Below, piece by piece: positions 45,167 to 54,051 of a stretch of 64,000 nt of DNA. The translations under genes were made by a program, and so were the position numbers. How positions within the stretch are numbered: position 1 is the first letter of the stretch; each line of letters opens with the position of its first letter. The notes under the pieces are model-generated. The model searched no databases, was not told the DNA's origin, and was given only the letters and a program-made list of their open reading frames with translations. The stretch is taken from positions 434,001 to 498,000 of the forward strand of contig CAXXWT010000009.1 in assembly GCA_963674685.2 (NCBI GenBank). The letters run 5' to 3'. This DNA is from G963674685 sp963674685. Lineage in GTDB: Bacteria; Lernaellota; Lernaellaia; JACKCT01.

Positions 45167-45848
45167 TACGCCGCTTATCGAATGTCGCGGTCTTGAAAAG
45201 ACCTATTACGAGACCGCGCAGCCCGTCGAGGTTCTCAAAGGCCTTGATCTGACCATTATGGCGGGCGATATGCTGGCCATCGTGGGCGTCAGCGGCGTGG
45301 GCAAGACCACCTTGCTCTATACTCTGGGCTTGATGGAAAAACCGACGGCGGGAAGCGTGTTTTACGAAGGAGAGGATATTTTTATCAATAAAACCGAAGC
45401 GCAACTGTCCGACTTTCGCAACAAGCAGATCGGTTTTGTGTTTCAGTCGCATCACCTGATCCCCGAGTTCAGCGTCGCCGAGAATGTCATGATGCCTTCG
45501 ATCATCGCCGGGGACTCGAGAACCGCCGCCAGGGAAAGAGCGCTGGAGTCACTGGCGATTCTCGGGCTTGAAAAGCGCGCCGATCACCGGGCGGGAGAAA
45601 TTTCCGGAGGCGAACAGCAGCGCGCCGCGGTGGCCCGCGCCCTGGTCATGCGTCCGAAAGTCGTGCTGGCCGACGAGCCGACCGGGAATCTGGACAAGCA
45701 GACCGCCCTGGAAATGCACGACGAGTTCATCCGCTTAAACGAACAACTGCACACCACTTTCGTCGTGGTCACGCACAATGAAGGCCTGGCGGACAAGATG
45801 AATAAAATCGTCAGGCTGTCTGAAGGAAAGGCGAATCAAATCAAGTGA
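45159..45848 (+). CDS. lolD: Lipoprotein-releasing ABC transporter ATPase LolD
   Basis: 229 residues. Walker A GVSGVGKTTLL, Q-loop FVFQSHHLIPEF, signature ISGGEQQRAAVARAL, Walker B VVLADEPTGNLD and the switch His VVTHNEGLA are all present. The start overlaps the lolC end by eight bases and the stop overlaps bamA by GTGA. Confidence 0.96.
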   Translation: MNDTPLIECRGLEKTYYETAQPVEVLKGLDLTIMAGDMLAIVGVSGVGKTTLLYTLGLMEKPTAGSVFYEGEDIFINKTEAQLSDFRNKQIGFVFQSHHLIPEFSVAENVMMPSIIAGDSRTAARERALESLAILGLEKRADHRAGEISGGEQQRAAVARALVMRPKVVLADEPTGNLDKQTALEMHDEFIRLNEQLHTTFVVVTHNEGLADKMNKIVRLSEGKANQIK

Positions 45849-48151
45849 GACGATCCTTCGCCATAATACTTTCTCTGGCCATCCTTATCCTCATTTCCCT
45901 CGGGACCGAGGCCGCGTACGCCGCGAAAGTCGTGAAGATCAACGTGGACGGCGCCAGGAGGATCGAGCCGGACGCCATACTCAACAAGATAACCACCACC
46001 GTCGGCGACGAATACAGCCCGACCCTGCTGGACTCCGATCTGCGGGCCATATTCAATATGGGCTATTTTTACGACGTGCAGATCGACGTGAAGGATGTTT
46101 ACGGCGGCGTGGAAGTCGCTTTCATTGTCGAGGAAAAGCCGGCGGTCAAGGAATTCAAGATCATCGGAAACTCCCAAATCAGCGACGATAAAATCAAGGA
46201 AGCCACCGATCTGAAGCCCAACACCATCCTTTCCGACTCCAAGATCAAGGAAAATATCTTCAAGATCACCAAGCTCTATGAAAACGAGGGCTATTTTATG
46301 GTGGATATCGATTATCGCCTGGAAGATTTGCCGCAAAATCGCGTCAAGGTGATTATCGAAATCAATGAATATAAAAAGGTATATATCAAGCGCATCAATT
46401 TCATGGGCAACCGGGCCTTTACCGACGAACAGCTGAAAAAGGTCATCATGACCAAGGAAGGCGACATATGGTCCTTCATGTCCTCTTCCGGCATTTTTCG
46501 CCCTGAGTTGTTTTTGAACGACGTCCAGATGCTGCGCGCCTACTACCTCGACAACGGATATATCGAGATCAAAGTGGGCGAGCCGAAGATCAATCTCTCG
46601 CCCGACCGACGCTCCATGTTTATCTCGCTGGATATCGAGGAAGGGCAGCAGTATTACGTCGGCAAGGTGGATATCGAAGGCGATCTGCTCTTTTCCAAAG
46701 ACGCTCTCATGGAACTCATCGAGGCCAAAACCGGCGATCTGTTCAAGCGCTCGGCCATTGAAAAGAGCATCGGCGCGCTACGCTCGAAATATACCGATAT
46801 CGGATACGCATTCGCCGAAGTCACGACCGCCACGCCCACGGATCAGACGCGCCGGATCATTGACCTGCATTTCAAAGTAAAAAAAGGCAAGCTGGCTTAT
46901 TTCGAGGAAATCGTTTTTACGGGCAATGAAAATACCCGCGACAAGGTGATACGGCGAGAACTGTCCATCGTGGAAGGAGACCTGTATTCGGGTCCCGGCA
47001 TACGCAAGAGCAAGCAGCGTCTGATGCGCCTGGGCTATTTCGACGAGGTCGCCATTGCCACGGAGCAGGGCAGCCGCGACGACGCGGTGAGACTGACCAT
47101 TCGCGTCAAGGAACGCCAGCAGGGCCAGTTCATGGTCGGCGTCGGATTTTCCTCGTTGGAAAACTTCGTGGGCCAGGCCTCGGTCAGCCATAACAATATG
47201 CTCGGTTACGGCGTGAAAGTCGCGTTTCAGGCCGATTTCAGCAGCGTGCGCAAGAACTATCAATTGCGTGTACGGGAACCGCATCTGATCGATACGGACT
47301 GGATCGGAACTTTGAGTCTCATGAATTCCGAACAATCCTATTATCAGTATGACCGGTTCAACAAATCCGGGCAGCTCGGCCTTGGACGTCCGCTCTACTG
47401 GGACTGGGAAGCGCACCTGGCCTATAGCTACAGTTCCGTGGAAATCAAGAATGTCGAGAGGCAGGCGTCGAGCTTCCTGACCCGGCAGGAAGGCCGGACC
47501 GTGACGACCAGCACGAAATACACGGTGGTCAGAGACACGGTCAATCATCCCTTCGATCCCACCGACGGCGCCCGCGTGTCCCTGGCGACGGAATGGGCCA
47601 GCGAGTATTTCGGAGGCGATCTCAACTTCATCAAATTGCTGGGGCAGGCCCGAAAATATCAGCCGATCTACAAGGGCCTTTCCATTATGTTCAACGGCGA
47701 AGGCGGATACGGCTACCCTCTGGACGGCGGAATCCTTCACATTACCGAGCGATTCTTCCTCGGCGGACTCAACTCGGTGCGCGGATTCCCCAACTATGAC
47801 TTAAGCCCGACGGAAACGTCGCTGATTCCCACGAATTCCGACGATCCGTCCTCCACGCTCACGGAAGTCGTTTCCCGCATCGGCGGCGACAAAATGATTC
47901 AGGGCAACGTCGAACTGCTGATCCCCATCGTTGACGATCTGAAGATCAAAGGCGTAATCTTTTACGACATCGGCAACACCTTGCTTGAAGACGAATGGTT
48001 CGCTATTGATGGATTGCGGCAAAGTTGGGGATTTGGAGTACGGTGGATCAGCCCGATCGGTCCCCTGCGCTTCGAGTGGGGCTATCCTCTGCATCCCAGA
48101 GAGGATGAGATGGATCAGGTCTTCGAATTCGGTATTGGGACATTCTTCTAG
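45845..48151 (+). CDS. bamA: Outer membrane protein assembly factor BamA
   Basis: GTG start in the lolD stop. 768 residues: signal peptide (to about residue 27), five POTRA domains (about 28 to 430, for example VNGARRI at the start and VVKVIIEINEY-like strands), and a C-terminal 16-strand barrel with the FFLGGLNSVRGFPNYDLSP loop holding the conserved VRGF motif. It ends in phenylalanine (FGIGTFF), the usual beta-signal. It folds beta-barrel proteins into the outer membrane. Confidence 0.96.
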   Translation: MRRSFAIILSLAILILISLGTEAAYAAKVVKINVDGARRIEPDAILNKITTTVGDEYSPTLLDSDLRAIFNMGYFYDVQIDVKDVYGGVEVAFIVEEKPAVKEFKIIGNSQISDDKIKEATDLKPNTILSDSKIKENIFKITKLYENEGYFMVDIDYRLEDLPQNRVKVIIEINEYKKVYIKRINFMGNRAFTDEQLKKVIMTKEGDIWSFMSSSGIFRPELFLNDVQMLRAYYLDNGYIEIKVGEPKINLSPDRRSMFISLDIEEGQQYYVGKVDIEGDLLFSKDALMELIEAKTGDLFKRSAIEKSIGALRSKYTDIGYAFAEVTTATPTDQTRRIIDLHFKVKKGKLAYFEEIVFTGNENTRDKVIRRELSIVEGDLYSGPGIRKSKQRLMRLGYFDEVAIATEQGSRDDAVRLTIRVKERQQGQFMVGVGFSSLENFVGQASVSHNNMLGYGVKVAFQADFSSVRKNYQLRVREPHLIDTDWIGTLSLMNSEQSYYQYDRFNKSGQLGLGRPLYWDWEAHLAYSYSSVEIKNVERQASSFLTRQEGRTVTTSTKYTVVRDTVNHPFDPTDGARVSLATEWASEYFGGDLNFIKLLGQARKYQPIYKGLSIMFNGEGGYGYPLDGGILHITERFFLGGLNSVRGFPNYDLSPTETSLIPTNSDDPSSTLTEVVSRIGGDKMIQGNVELLIPIVDDLKIKGVIFYDIGNTLLEDEWFAIDGLRQSWGFGVRWISPIGPLRFEWGYPLHPREDEMDQVFEFGIGTFF

Positions 48152-48190
48152 AAATCGGTTCACTTTGACTGATAAGGCAAAGGAGAGAAC

Positions 48191-48715
48191 ATGAAAAAGG
48201 TGATTATCCTGACGGCGGCCGCGCTGCTTCTGTGCGCCGCGGCGTCCTACGCCGGCGAAGTGGCGTTTGTCGATCTCGACAGAGCCCTGCAACTGACCGA
48301 CAAGGGCAAGGAAACGCAAAAGAAACTGGCGGCGATGAAAGATGACATGGAACTGGAAATGCGCAAGAAGGAACTGGAATTGCGCAAGTTGCAAGAGGAG
48401 ATTGAAACTCAGAAGAGCGTTCTTTCCGAAGAAGCTTTCAAGACCAAGGTGCAGGAGTTCCAGAAAGGCATGATGGCCTATCAGCAAAGAGCTTCGGAAT
48501 ACACGCAGTCTTTCGAGCAAAGTCGCGTGAAGCTGATCCGTTCCTTCATCGGCGATCTGGAAGCGGTTGCCAACGTGGTCGCCAAGGAAAAAGGATATAA
48601 AATCGTCATCCTGAAAGTCGAAGACGTCATCACCAGCAGTTCCCTGGTTATTTACGGCGATCCGGAAGTCGATTTGACGGACGTTGTCGTTAAGAAATTA
48701 AACGACAAGAGTTGA
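48191..48715 (+). CDS. skp: Periplasmic chaperone Skp/OmpH
   Basis: 174 residues with a signal peptide (cleaved near SYAGEVAF), FVDLDRALQLTDKGKETQKK, then a long coiled coil (about 45 to 110), the tentacle arms of Skp, and a small C-terminal beta region. It holds unfolded outer-membrane proteins on the way to BamA. The bamA-skp-lpxD order is standard. Confidence 0.93.
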   Translation: MKKVIILTAAALLLCAAASYAGEVAFVDLDRALQLTDKGKETQKKLAAMKDDMELEMRKKELELRKLQEEIETQKSVLSEEAFKTKVQEFQKGMMAYQQRASEYTQSFEQSRVKLIRSFIGDLEAVANVVAKEKGYKIVILKVEDVITSSSLVIYGDPEVDLTDVVVKKLNDKS

Positions 48716-48742
48716 TGAATCGAAGCCGGCAACGGTGGGGCA

Positions 48743-49780
48743 ATGGCGACAGTTAAACAATTGGCTGAATTGGTCGCGGGGAAAATCGTCGGCGACGAAT
48801 CGGTGGAAATTCTCCAGGTCGCTTCGGCGGACGACGTTAGGCCCGGCGAAATCACCTTCGCCGTATCCAAGCGCTATCTCGATATGGTGCGCGAAAGCCC
48901 GGCTGCGGCCGTTATAGTCGACGCGTTCGCGGATGACTTAAGCATCCCGCAAATCATCGTCAGCAATCCTAAAATGGCGGCCATTCAGATCGCCGCTCAT
49001 TTTGCCCCGGAATCCCCGATCGAACCCGGCGCTATGCAAGGCGCGTATATCGATCCGAGCGCGAAAGTGCACCCTAGCGCAACCGTCGCGGCGGGCGCGT
49101 TCGTCGGAGCGGATGCGGTGCTCGGCCCCAAAAGCGTTTTAATGCCCGGATGCGCCGTAATGGAAAATGCCGTTGTCGGCGAAAAATGCGTTTTTCATCC
49201 CAACGTCGTCATTGGAAGTCGATGCGTCGTCGGCGATCGCGTCATCATCCACGCGGGGACCGTGATCGGAGCCGACGGATTCGGATATTTTCCCGTCGGC
49301 GATATGCAGATGAAGATTCCCCAGCTTGGAATCGTGGAAATCGGAAACGATGTGGAGATCGGCGCCAACTCGTGCGTGGACCGGGCGACTGTCGGACGGA
49401 CCACCATCGGCGACGGCGCGAAAATCGACAATCTGGTTCAAATCGCGCACAACTGCCACGTGGGAAAAAACTGCATCCTCGTATCCAAAGTCGGACTGGC
49501 CGGTTCGGTGCGCCTTGGGGACAATTGCGTCGTCGGCGCCAGGGCCGGAATCACCGACAACACGACCATCGGCGCGAAAAGCATGATCGCCGGGATGTCC
49601 GGCGTGTCCGCGGACCTGCCTCCCGGCAGTAAAGTCGGCGGCCTGCCGGCCGTCAATCATTTGCAATGGAAACGCGGCCTGGCCGCCCAAAAAAGATTGC
49701 CGGGCCTGCTAAAGCAAGTGGATCGCCTTGAAAAACGCATCGCCGAACTTGAAGACGCGCTGAAAAAGAGCGGGGATTGA
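48743..49780 (+). CDS. lpxD: UDP-3-O-acylglucosamine N-acyltransferase LpxD
   Basis: Third step of lipid A synthesis. 345 residues: N-terminal uridine-binding domain, left-handed beta-helix of hexapeptide repeats (ASAKVHPSATVAAGAFVGAD-like turns) and a C-terminal helix. The catalytic His region IDNLVQIAHNCHVGKN and GGLPAVNHLQW are intact. It is followed immediately by lpxA; fabZ, commonly between them, is missing. Confidence 0.96.
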   Translation: MATVKQLAELVAGKIVGDESVEILQVASADDVRPGEITFAVSKRYLDMVRESPAAAVIVDAFADDLSIPQIIVSNPKMAAIQIAAHFAPESPIEPGAMQGAYIDPSAKVHPSATVAAGAFVGADAVLGPKSVLMPGCAVMENAVVGEKCVFHPNVVIGSRCVVGDRVIIHAGTVIGADGFGYFPVGDMQMKIPQLGIVEIGNDVEIGANSCVDRATVGRTTIGDGAKIDNLVQIAHNCHVGKNCILVSKVGLAGSVRLGDNCVVGARAGITDNTTIGAKSMIAGMSGVSADLPPGSKVGGLPAVNHLQWKRGLAAQKRLPGLLKQVDRLEKRIAELEDALKKSGD

Positions 49781-49782
49781 CG

Positions 49783-50562
49783 ATGGCGAAAGTCAACGCG
49801 CATCCTTCCGCGACGATTTCATCCGAAGCCGTTATCGGCGACGATGTTGAAATCGGCCCCAACGCCGTCATCGAAAAAGGCGCGCGGATCGGCGACCGCT
49901 GCCGCATCAGGACCGGAGCGGTTGTCAAATCCAATACGAGCGTCGGAGCGGATTGCGTGGTTAAGGAATACGCCGTTTTGGGCGGGGACCCGCAGCATCA
50001 GGGATGGAAAGGCGAGCCGACGTATTTGCGCATAGGGCAGGGCAACTACATCGGCGAATACGTTTCCATGCACAGAGCCTACACGCCCGAAGGCGCCACG
50101 GTCGTCGGAGACCAAAATTATTTCATGGCTTACTCCCACGTGGGGCATGACTGCCTGATCGGCAATCATTGCGTCGTGACCAATTACGCCGGACTGGCCG
50201 GGCACGTGCAACTGGAAGACCGGGCATGGCTCGCGGCCTACGCCGGTATTCACCAGTTCGTGCGCATCGGCGCTCTGGCCATGCTGGGAGGCGGCGCGAA
50301 GATCGGCAAGGACGCGGTTCCGTATATGACCTATCTGGGAATGCCGGCCCGCGCCATTTCGCCGAATCTGCTCGGGATGCAAAGAAACGGCGTGCCAAAA
50401 GAGGCCCGGCAGGCCGTTCGCAAAGCGTATAAAATCCTCTTTCGTTCATCCAACAGCATTTCGGAGGCTTGCCGCATCATTCGGAGCGAGCTTCCGCAAT
50501 GGCCCGAGATAAAACACATTCTAAGCTTTATTGAAAAATCCGAACGCGGGATCTCTCTTTAG
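49783..50562 (+). CDS. lpxA: UDP-N-acetylglucosamine acyltransferase LpxA
   Basis: First step of lipid A synthesis. The ATG at 49783, behind CGGGGA, is preferred to a TTG six bases earlier; 259 residues. Hexapeptide beta-helix followed by an alpha-helical C-terminal domain (GVPKEARQAVRKAYKILFRS). The catalytic His pair is in AYSHVGHDCLIGNHC. The usual IREFVTINRGT segment reads YIGEYVSMHRAYTPEG, a divergence in the substrate-binding region that could reflect altered sugar or acyl specificity. Two bases after lpxD. Confidence 0.95.
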   Translation: MAKVNAHPSATISSEAVIGDDVEIGPNAVIEKGARIGDRCRIRTGAVVKSNTSVGADCVVKEYAVLGGDPQHQGWKGEPTYLRIGQGNYIGEYVSMHRAYTPEGATVVGDQNYFMAYSHVGHDCLIGNHCVVTNYAGLAGHVQLEDRAWLAAYAGIHQFVRIGALAMLGGGAKIGKDAVPYMTYLGMPARAISPNLLGMQRNGVPKEARQAVRKAYKILFRSSNSISEACRIIRSELPQWPEIKHILSFIEKSERGISL

Positions 50563-50626
50563 CCGGACTCCCGGGCGTAAGGGATTTTTCGAAACTTGGA
50601 TAAAAAAATAGTTTAAGGAATCAATT

Positions 50627-51616
50627 ATGCTGGAAAGTCGATCCAAGTTGCCCCAAATGAGAGTTGCCGTCGTCGGCGCCGGGCACATGGGGCGGTACCA
50701 TATCGGCGCGTATGCGGAAATACCCCACGTGGAATTCGTCGCCGCATGCGATCCGCAGGCCAAGCGACTGCAGGAAGAATTCAAGGCCTTCGAGGTTTCG
50801 GTCTGCACGGATTACCGGGATCTTTTCGGAAAAGTGGACGCCGTTTCCATCGCGGCGCCGACGCACCTGCATTTCCCAATTGCCAGAGACTTTCTCGAAG
50901 CCGGCGTTCACGTCCTGGTCGAAAAACCCATTGCTCCGACCGTGGAAGAGGCCATCGAGCTCTTCGAGTTGGCGGAAGCCAAGGGATGCCAGATTCACAT
51001 CGGCCACGTGGAGCGTTTCAACGCGGCGGTTTTAGAGATCAAGAACATTGTCAGGGAGCCGCACTTGATCGAAACCCGCAGGCTCGGGCCTTTTACGGGG
51101 AGGATCAACGATGCGGGCGTCGTCCTGGACTTGCTGATCCACGACATAGACATCGTCCAAAACCTGGTGGACCGCGAAATCCGGCGGATCAGCGCCATGG
51201 GCAGTTCGGTCAAAAGCGATATGGAGGATTTTGTCAGCCTCCAGATGCAGTTCGAGGGCGGATGCGTCGCCAATCTGCTGGCCAGCCGGGTTACGGAGCA
51301 CAAAAGCCGAACCCTCGCCGTGCATCAAAAAGACGCTTACGTGCTTTTGGATTACACGGATCAGGATATCGAAATCCATCGCCAGGCCAGCAGCAGTTAC
51401 CGTTATCTGAGCAACCAGTTGCGTTATAAGCAGGAAAGTCTGATCGAGCGGATTTTCGTGCATAAGCAAAATCCACTGCGCCTGGAGTTGCAGCATTTTC
51501 TGGAGTGCAGCGCGGGGCTGGCGGAGCGTATGACGACCAAGGAGGCGGACCTTTCGAGCCTGCGCGTCGCCATCGAGGTTCTGGATCACCTGCGTGAGCA
51601 GGGTGTTGTTTCGTAA
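50627..51616 (+). CDS. Gfo/Idh/MocA-family oxidoreductase in the lipid A operon
   Basis: 329 residues. Rossmann fold MRVAVVGAGHMGRYH and the catalytic EKPIAPT segment (Lys-Pro) identify an NAD(P)-dependent sugar oxidoreductase. Members beside lpxA are sometimes GnnA, which with the aminotransferase GnnB makes the GlcNAc3N sugar for amide-linked lipid A. No GnnB-like aminotransferase is present here, so that role is unproven. It may act on another nucleotide sugar. Six bases separate it from lpxI. Confidence 0.85.
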   Translation: MLESRSKLPQMRVAVVGAGHMGRYHIGAYAEIPHVEFVAACDPQAKRLQEEFKAFEVSVCTDYRDLFGKVDAVSIAAPTHLHFPIARDFLEAGVHVLVEKPIAPTVEEAIELFELAEAKGCQIHIGHVERFNAAVLEIKNIVREPHLIETRRLGPFTGRINDAGVVLDLLIHDIDIVQNLVDREIRRISAMGSSVKSDMEDFVSLQMQFEGGCVANLLASRVTEHKSRTLAVHQKDAYVLLDYTDQDIEIHRQASSSYRYLSNQLRYKQESLIERIFVHKQNPLRLELQHFLECSAGLAERMTTKEADLSSLRVAIEVLDHLREQGVVS

Positions 51617-51622
51617 AATATC

Positions 51623-52453
51623 ATGGGATCGGGCGGCCTGATGAAATGTCTTGGAATCATTGCCGGGGGCGGAGACAGTCCCGTCATCGCGGCGAAAAAT
51701 GCCCGCGGGCAGGGGTGGCGCGTCGTGGTGTCGATGCTGGAGGAAGTCGGCGAGAGTTTTCCTGAAGACCAAGCGGACGCCGTACGCACGATATCTCTGG
51801 CCAAGGCCGGGACCATGCGCGAGTTTTTCGAAAGCGAAGGCGTTACGGATGTGTTGATCATCGGCAAGGTCGATAAAACGCTGAACTTCGCCGGCCACGA
51901 ATTCGACGCCACCGCCCTGAGCATGTTGTCCCGCCTGGCGGGGCGCGGCGATATCCAGATCGCGCAGGTCGTGATCGAGGAACTGGTGCATCTGGGTTTC
52001 GGCGTACGCAAGCAAACGGAATTTCTGGGCGAGTTGATTTTGCCGGAAGGAATTTTGTGCGGCGATATAAACGACGCGCAAAAGCAGGATATCGAAAAAG
52101 GCCTCCAGGTAGCCAAATCCTTGTCGGCGCATGACATCGGCCAGACCGTCGTGATTCGCGAAGGCGCGGTGATCGCCGTGGAAGCTTTCGAGCATACGGA
52201 TGAAACGATTCGCCGGGCCGGAGAACTGGTGGAAAGCGGGCACGTGGTCGTCAAGGTCGCGCGGCCGAATCAGGATCTTCGCTTCGACGTCCCGGCCGTC
52301 GGCCCTGACACGATTTCGGCCGTTGCAGGCGCGCAGGGGAAAGTCCTGGCCGCGCAGGCCGGATGCACTTTCATGTTCGACAAGGACAACATGATCAACC
52401 TGGCGAAGGAAAAAGGCATCGCCATCGTGGGCGTCAAATACAATGAGGAATAA
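51623..52453 (+). CDS. lpxI: UDP-2,3-diacylglucosamine pyrophosphatase LpxI
   Basis: Hydrolyses UDP-2,3-diacyl-GlcN to lipid X and UMP, the LpxH-independent route typical of alpha- and deltaproteobacteria. 276 residues (or 270 from ATG 51641): LGIIAGGGDSPVIAAKNA at the N-terminus, and the C-terminal DUF1009-type domain with DIGQTVVIREGAVIAVEAFEHTDETIRR and KVARPNQDLRFDVPAVGPDT, the residues around the catalytic Asp. Position next to lpxA and lpxB agrees. Confidence 0.95.
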   Translation: MGSGGLMKCLGIIAGGGDSPVIAAKNARGQGWRVVVSMLEEVGESFPEDQADAVRTISLAKAGTMREFFESEGVTDVLIIGKVDKTLNFAGHEFDATALSMLSRLAGRGDIQIAQVVIEELVHLGFGVRKQTEFLGELILPEGILCGDINDAQKQDIEKGLQVAKSLSAHDIGQTVVIREGAVIAVEAFEHTDETIRRAGELVESGHVVVKVARPNQDLRFDVPAVGPDTISAVAGAQGKVLAAQAGCTFMFDKDNMINLAKEKGIAIVGVKYNEE

Positions 52454-52454
52454 T

Positions 52455-54050
52455 ATGGCTTTGCGATTACTTGCCGTTGTTGCCTGCGTTTCGGTGATCT
52501 TTGTGTTTGCCGGGGCGTTATGGGCCGATGAAGACTCCGGCGATTCCGACAAGGAAGATGTCGAGAAACTCAAAAAAAGAATCGACGAACTGGAAAAGAA
52601 AATCGATGCATTGAACGAGAATCAGGAAAATACCAAGTTTCTCATGGAAAACATGGATTGGGACACGGATCGCGACTATGCGCTTATGAGCAACGGCTGG
52701 ACCGTCTCGATGCACGGCGAGTTCCGCACCCGAGCGCTCTGCGAGGCCAACACGGTCAACGGCTATACCAACAAGGCGGGGCGGGAGATATACGCCTACG
52801 ATCCCGAATCCACGTTCGTCAACGATTACGGTTGGTGGGATTCCCGCGTTTTGATGTCCATGATTTTCAACTTCGGCGAAGCGGCGGATATCGTGGCCGT
52901 GCTCCAGTTCGGCGATTGGGCGTGGGGCTCCCAGGCGCCTTCTTTCGACGGCGACGGAAATGAAAAATTCGATCACGCCACCCTTTGGATCAGGGAACTG
53001 TGGGCGCGCTATTCGCTGGCCCCCATTCCGCTGTTTATGGAATTCGGGCGGATGCCGTTTGTTTTCGGAAATCGCATCATCCAGGGCGACGAGGCGGACG
53101 GCGCGCGGCTTTATTACCGGCACAAGTATTTTGAACTCGGCGCCGGCGGATATCGCTATTACGAAGGCGAAAATTACGAAATGGATATGAAATACAACGA
53201 CGACGAGGACAACTTCGACGGCTGGCTGAATATCACGCCGTCGAAAAATCACACCCTGTCGCTCTTTACCTGGTACACCTTATATGAGATTCCCCAATAC
53301 CCGAGCTTCGTCATCGAAAGCAGCCCGCTCTGGCTTCTGCCGAACTACACGCACGAAAAATATCACGAGCAAACCAATCAGCACGCCAACGCAGGCGTTA
53401 ACTATGTCGGGAATCTGACCGAGGCTTTTACGGTCAACCTGGAGTACGATCAGCAATGGGGTGAAATCCACGCCAGCGACGATGTCTTCGACAACGTGGA
53501 GCCCATCAACTTCAAGGGTTTCGCCGGATTCGCCAAGTTCGACTACCGTTTCTTTTCGGACGAGACGATTTCTCTGACGGCGGGCTACGGCTCCGGCGAC
53601 GATCCGGAGACGGTGGATTACGAGGGTTATTTCGCTCCCCACAACGATTTCGGCATCCGTGATGAAACCATGGACGAGCCCATCAAACGCGGTTACTTCA
53701 ATGTCTATGAGTACCTGTCTCCGGGCGCCGGCGTGCCGGGAAGGATGGAGGACAACCTCGGATCGGGCGGCATAGAAAACACCACCTTCGTCAATCTGGC
53801 GTGGGATTCGAATTTTCATGCGAACCATCATTACTACGTCAGCGTCGGCTACATCAAAGCCAGCGAGAAAAATCCCGAAACCGATTCGGACGTCATCGGA
53901 ATCGAAAATGACATGCGCGTCGATTACCTGTTTTCCAACAACGTGACCTTCTCGCTGTACGGCGGGCACTTGTTCATCCTCGGCGATTATTTTCGCGAAG
54001 ACGCGCATGATGCGGCCTCGCTGCGCGGCGAGTGGAAAATAAGCTGGTGA
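52455..54050 (+). CDS. Outer-membrane beta-barrel (alginate-export/porin-like)
   Basis: About 531 residues from ATG 52455, with GAGGA five bases upstream. Signal peptide (to about residue 26, GALWADED), a coiled coil (KLKKRIDELEKKIDALNENQ, about 35 to 60) and then alternating aromatic strands to the C-terminal Trp (GEWKISW), typical of an 16- to 18-strand barrel of the alginate-export type. The end resembles a BAM signal. It is set between lpxI and the lpxB fusion, an unusual insertion into the lipid A operon; the transported substrate is unknown. Confidence 0.82.
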   Translation: MALRLLAVVACVSVIFVFAGALWADEDSGDSDKEDVEKLKKRIDELEKKIDALNENQENTKFLMENMDWDTDRDYALMSNGWTVSMHGEFRTRALCEANTVNGYTNKAGREIYAYDPESTFVNDYGWWDSRVLMSMIFNFGEAADIVAVLQFGDWAWGSQAPSFDGDGNEKFDHATLWIRELWARYSLAPIPLFMEFGRMPFVFGNRIIQGDEADGARLYYRHKYFELGAGGYRYYEGENYEMDMKYNDDEDNFDGWLNITPSKNHTLSLFTWYTLYEIPQYPSFVIESSPLWLLPNYTHEKYHEQTNQHANAGVNYVGNLTEAFTVNLEYDQQWGEIHASDDVFDNVEPINFKGFAGFAKFDYRFFSDETISLTAGYGSGDDPETVDYEGYFAPHNDFGIRDETMDEPIKRGYFNVYEYLSPGAGVPGRMEDNLGSGGIENTTFVNLAWDSNFHANHHYYVSVGYIKASEKNPETDSDVIGIENDMRVDYLFSNNVTFSLYGGHLFILGDYFREDAHDAASLRGEWKISW

Positions 54051-54051
54051 C

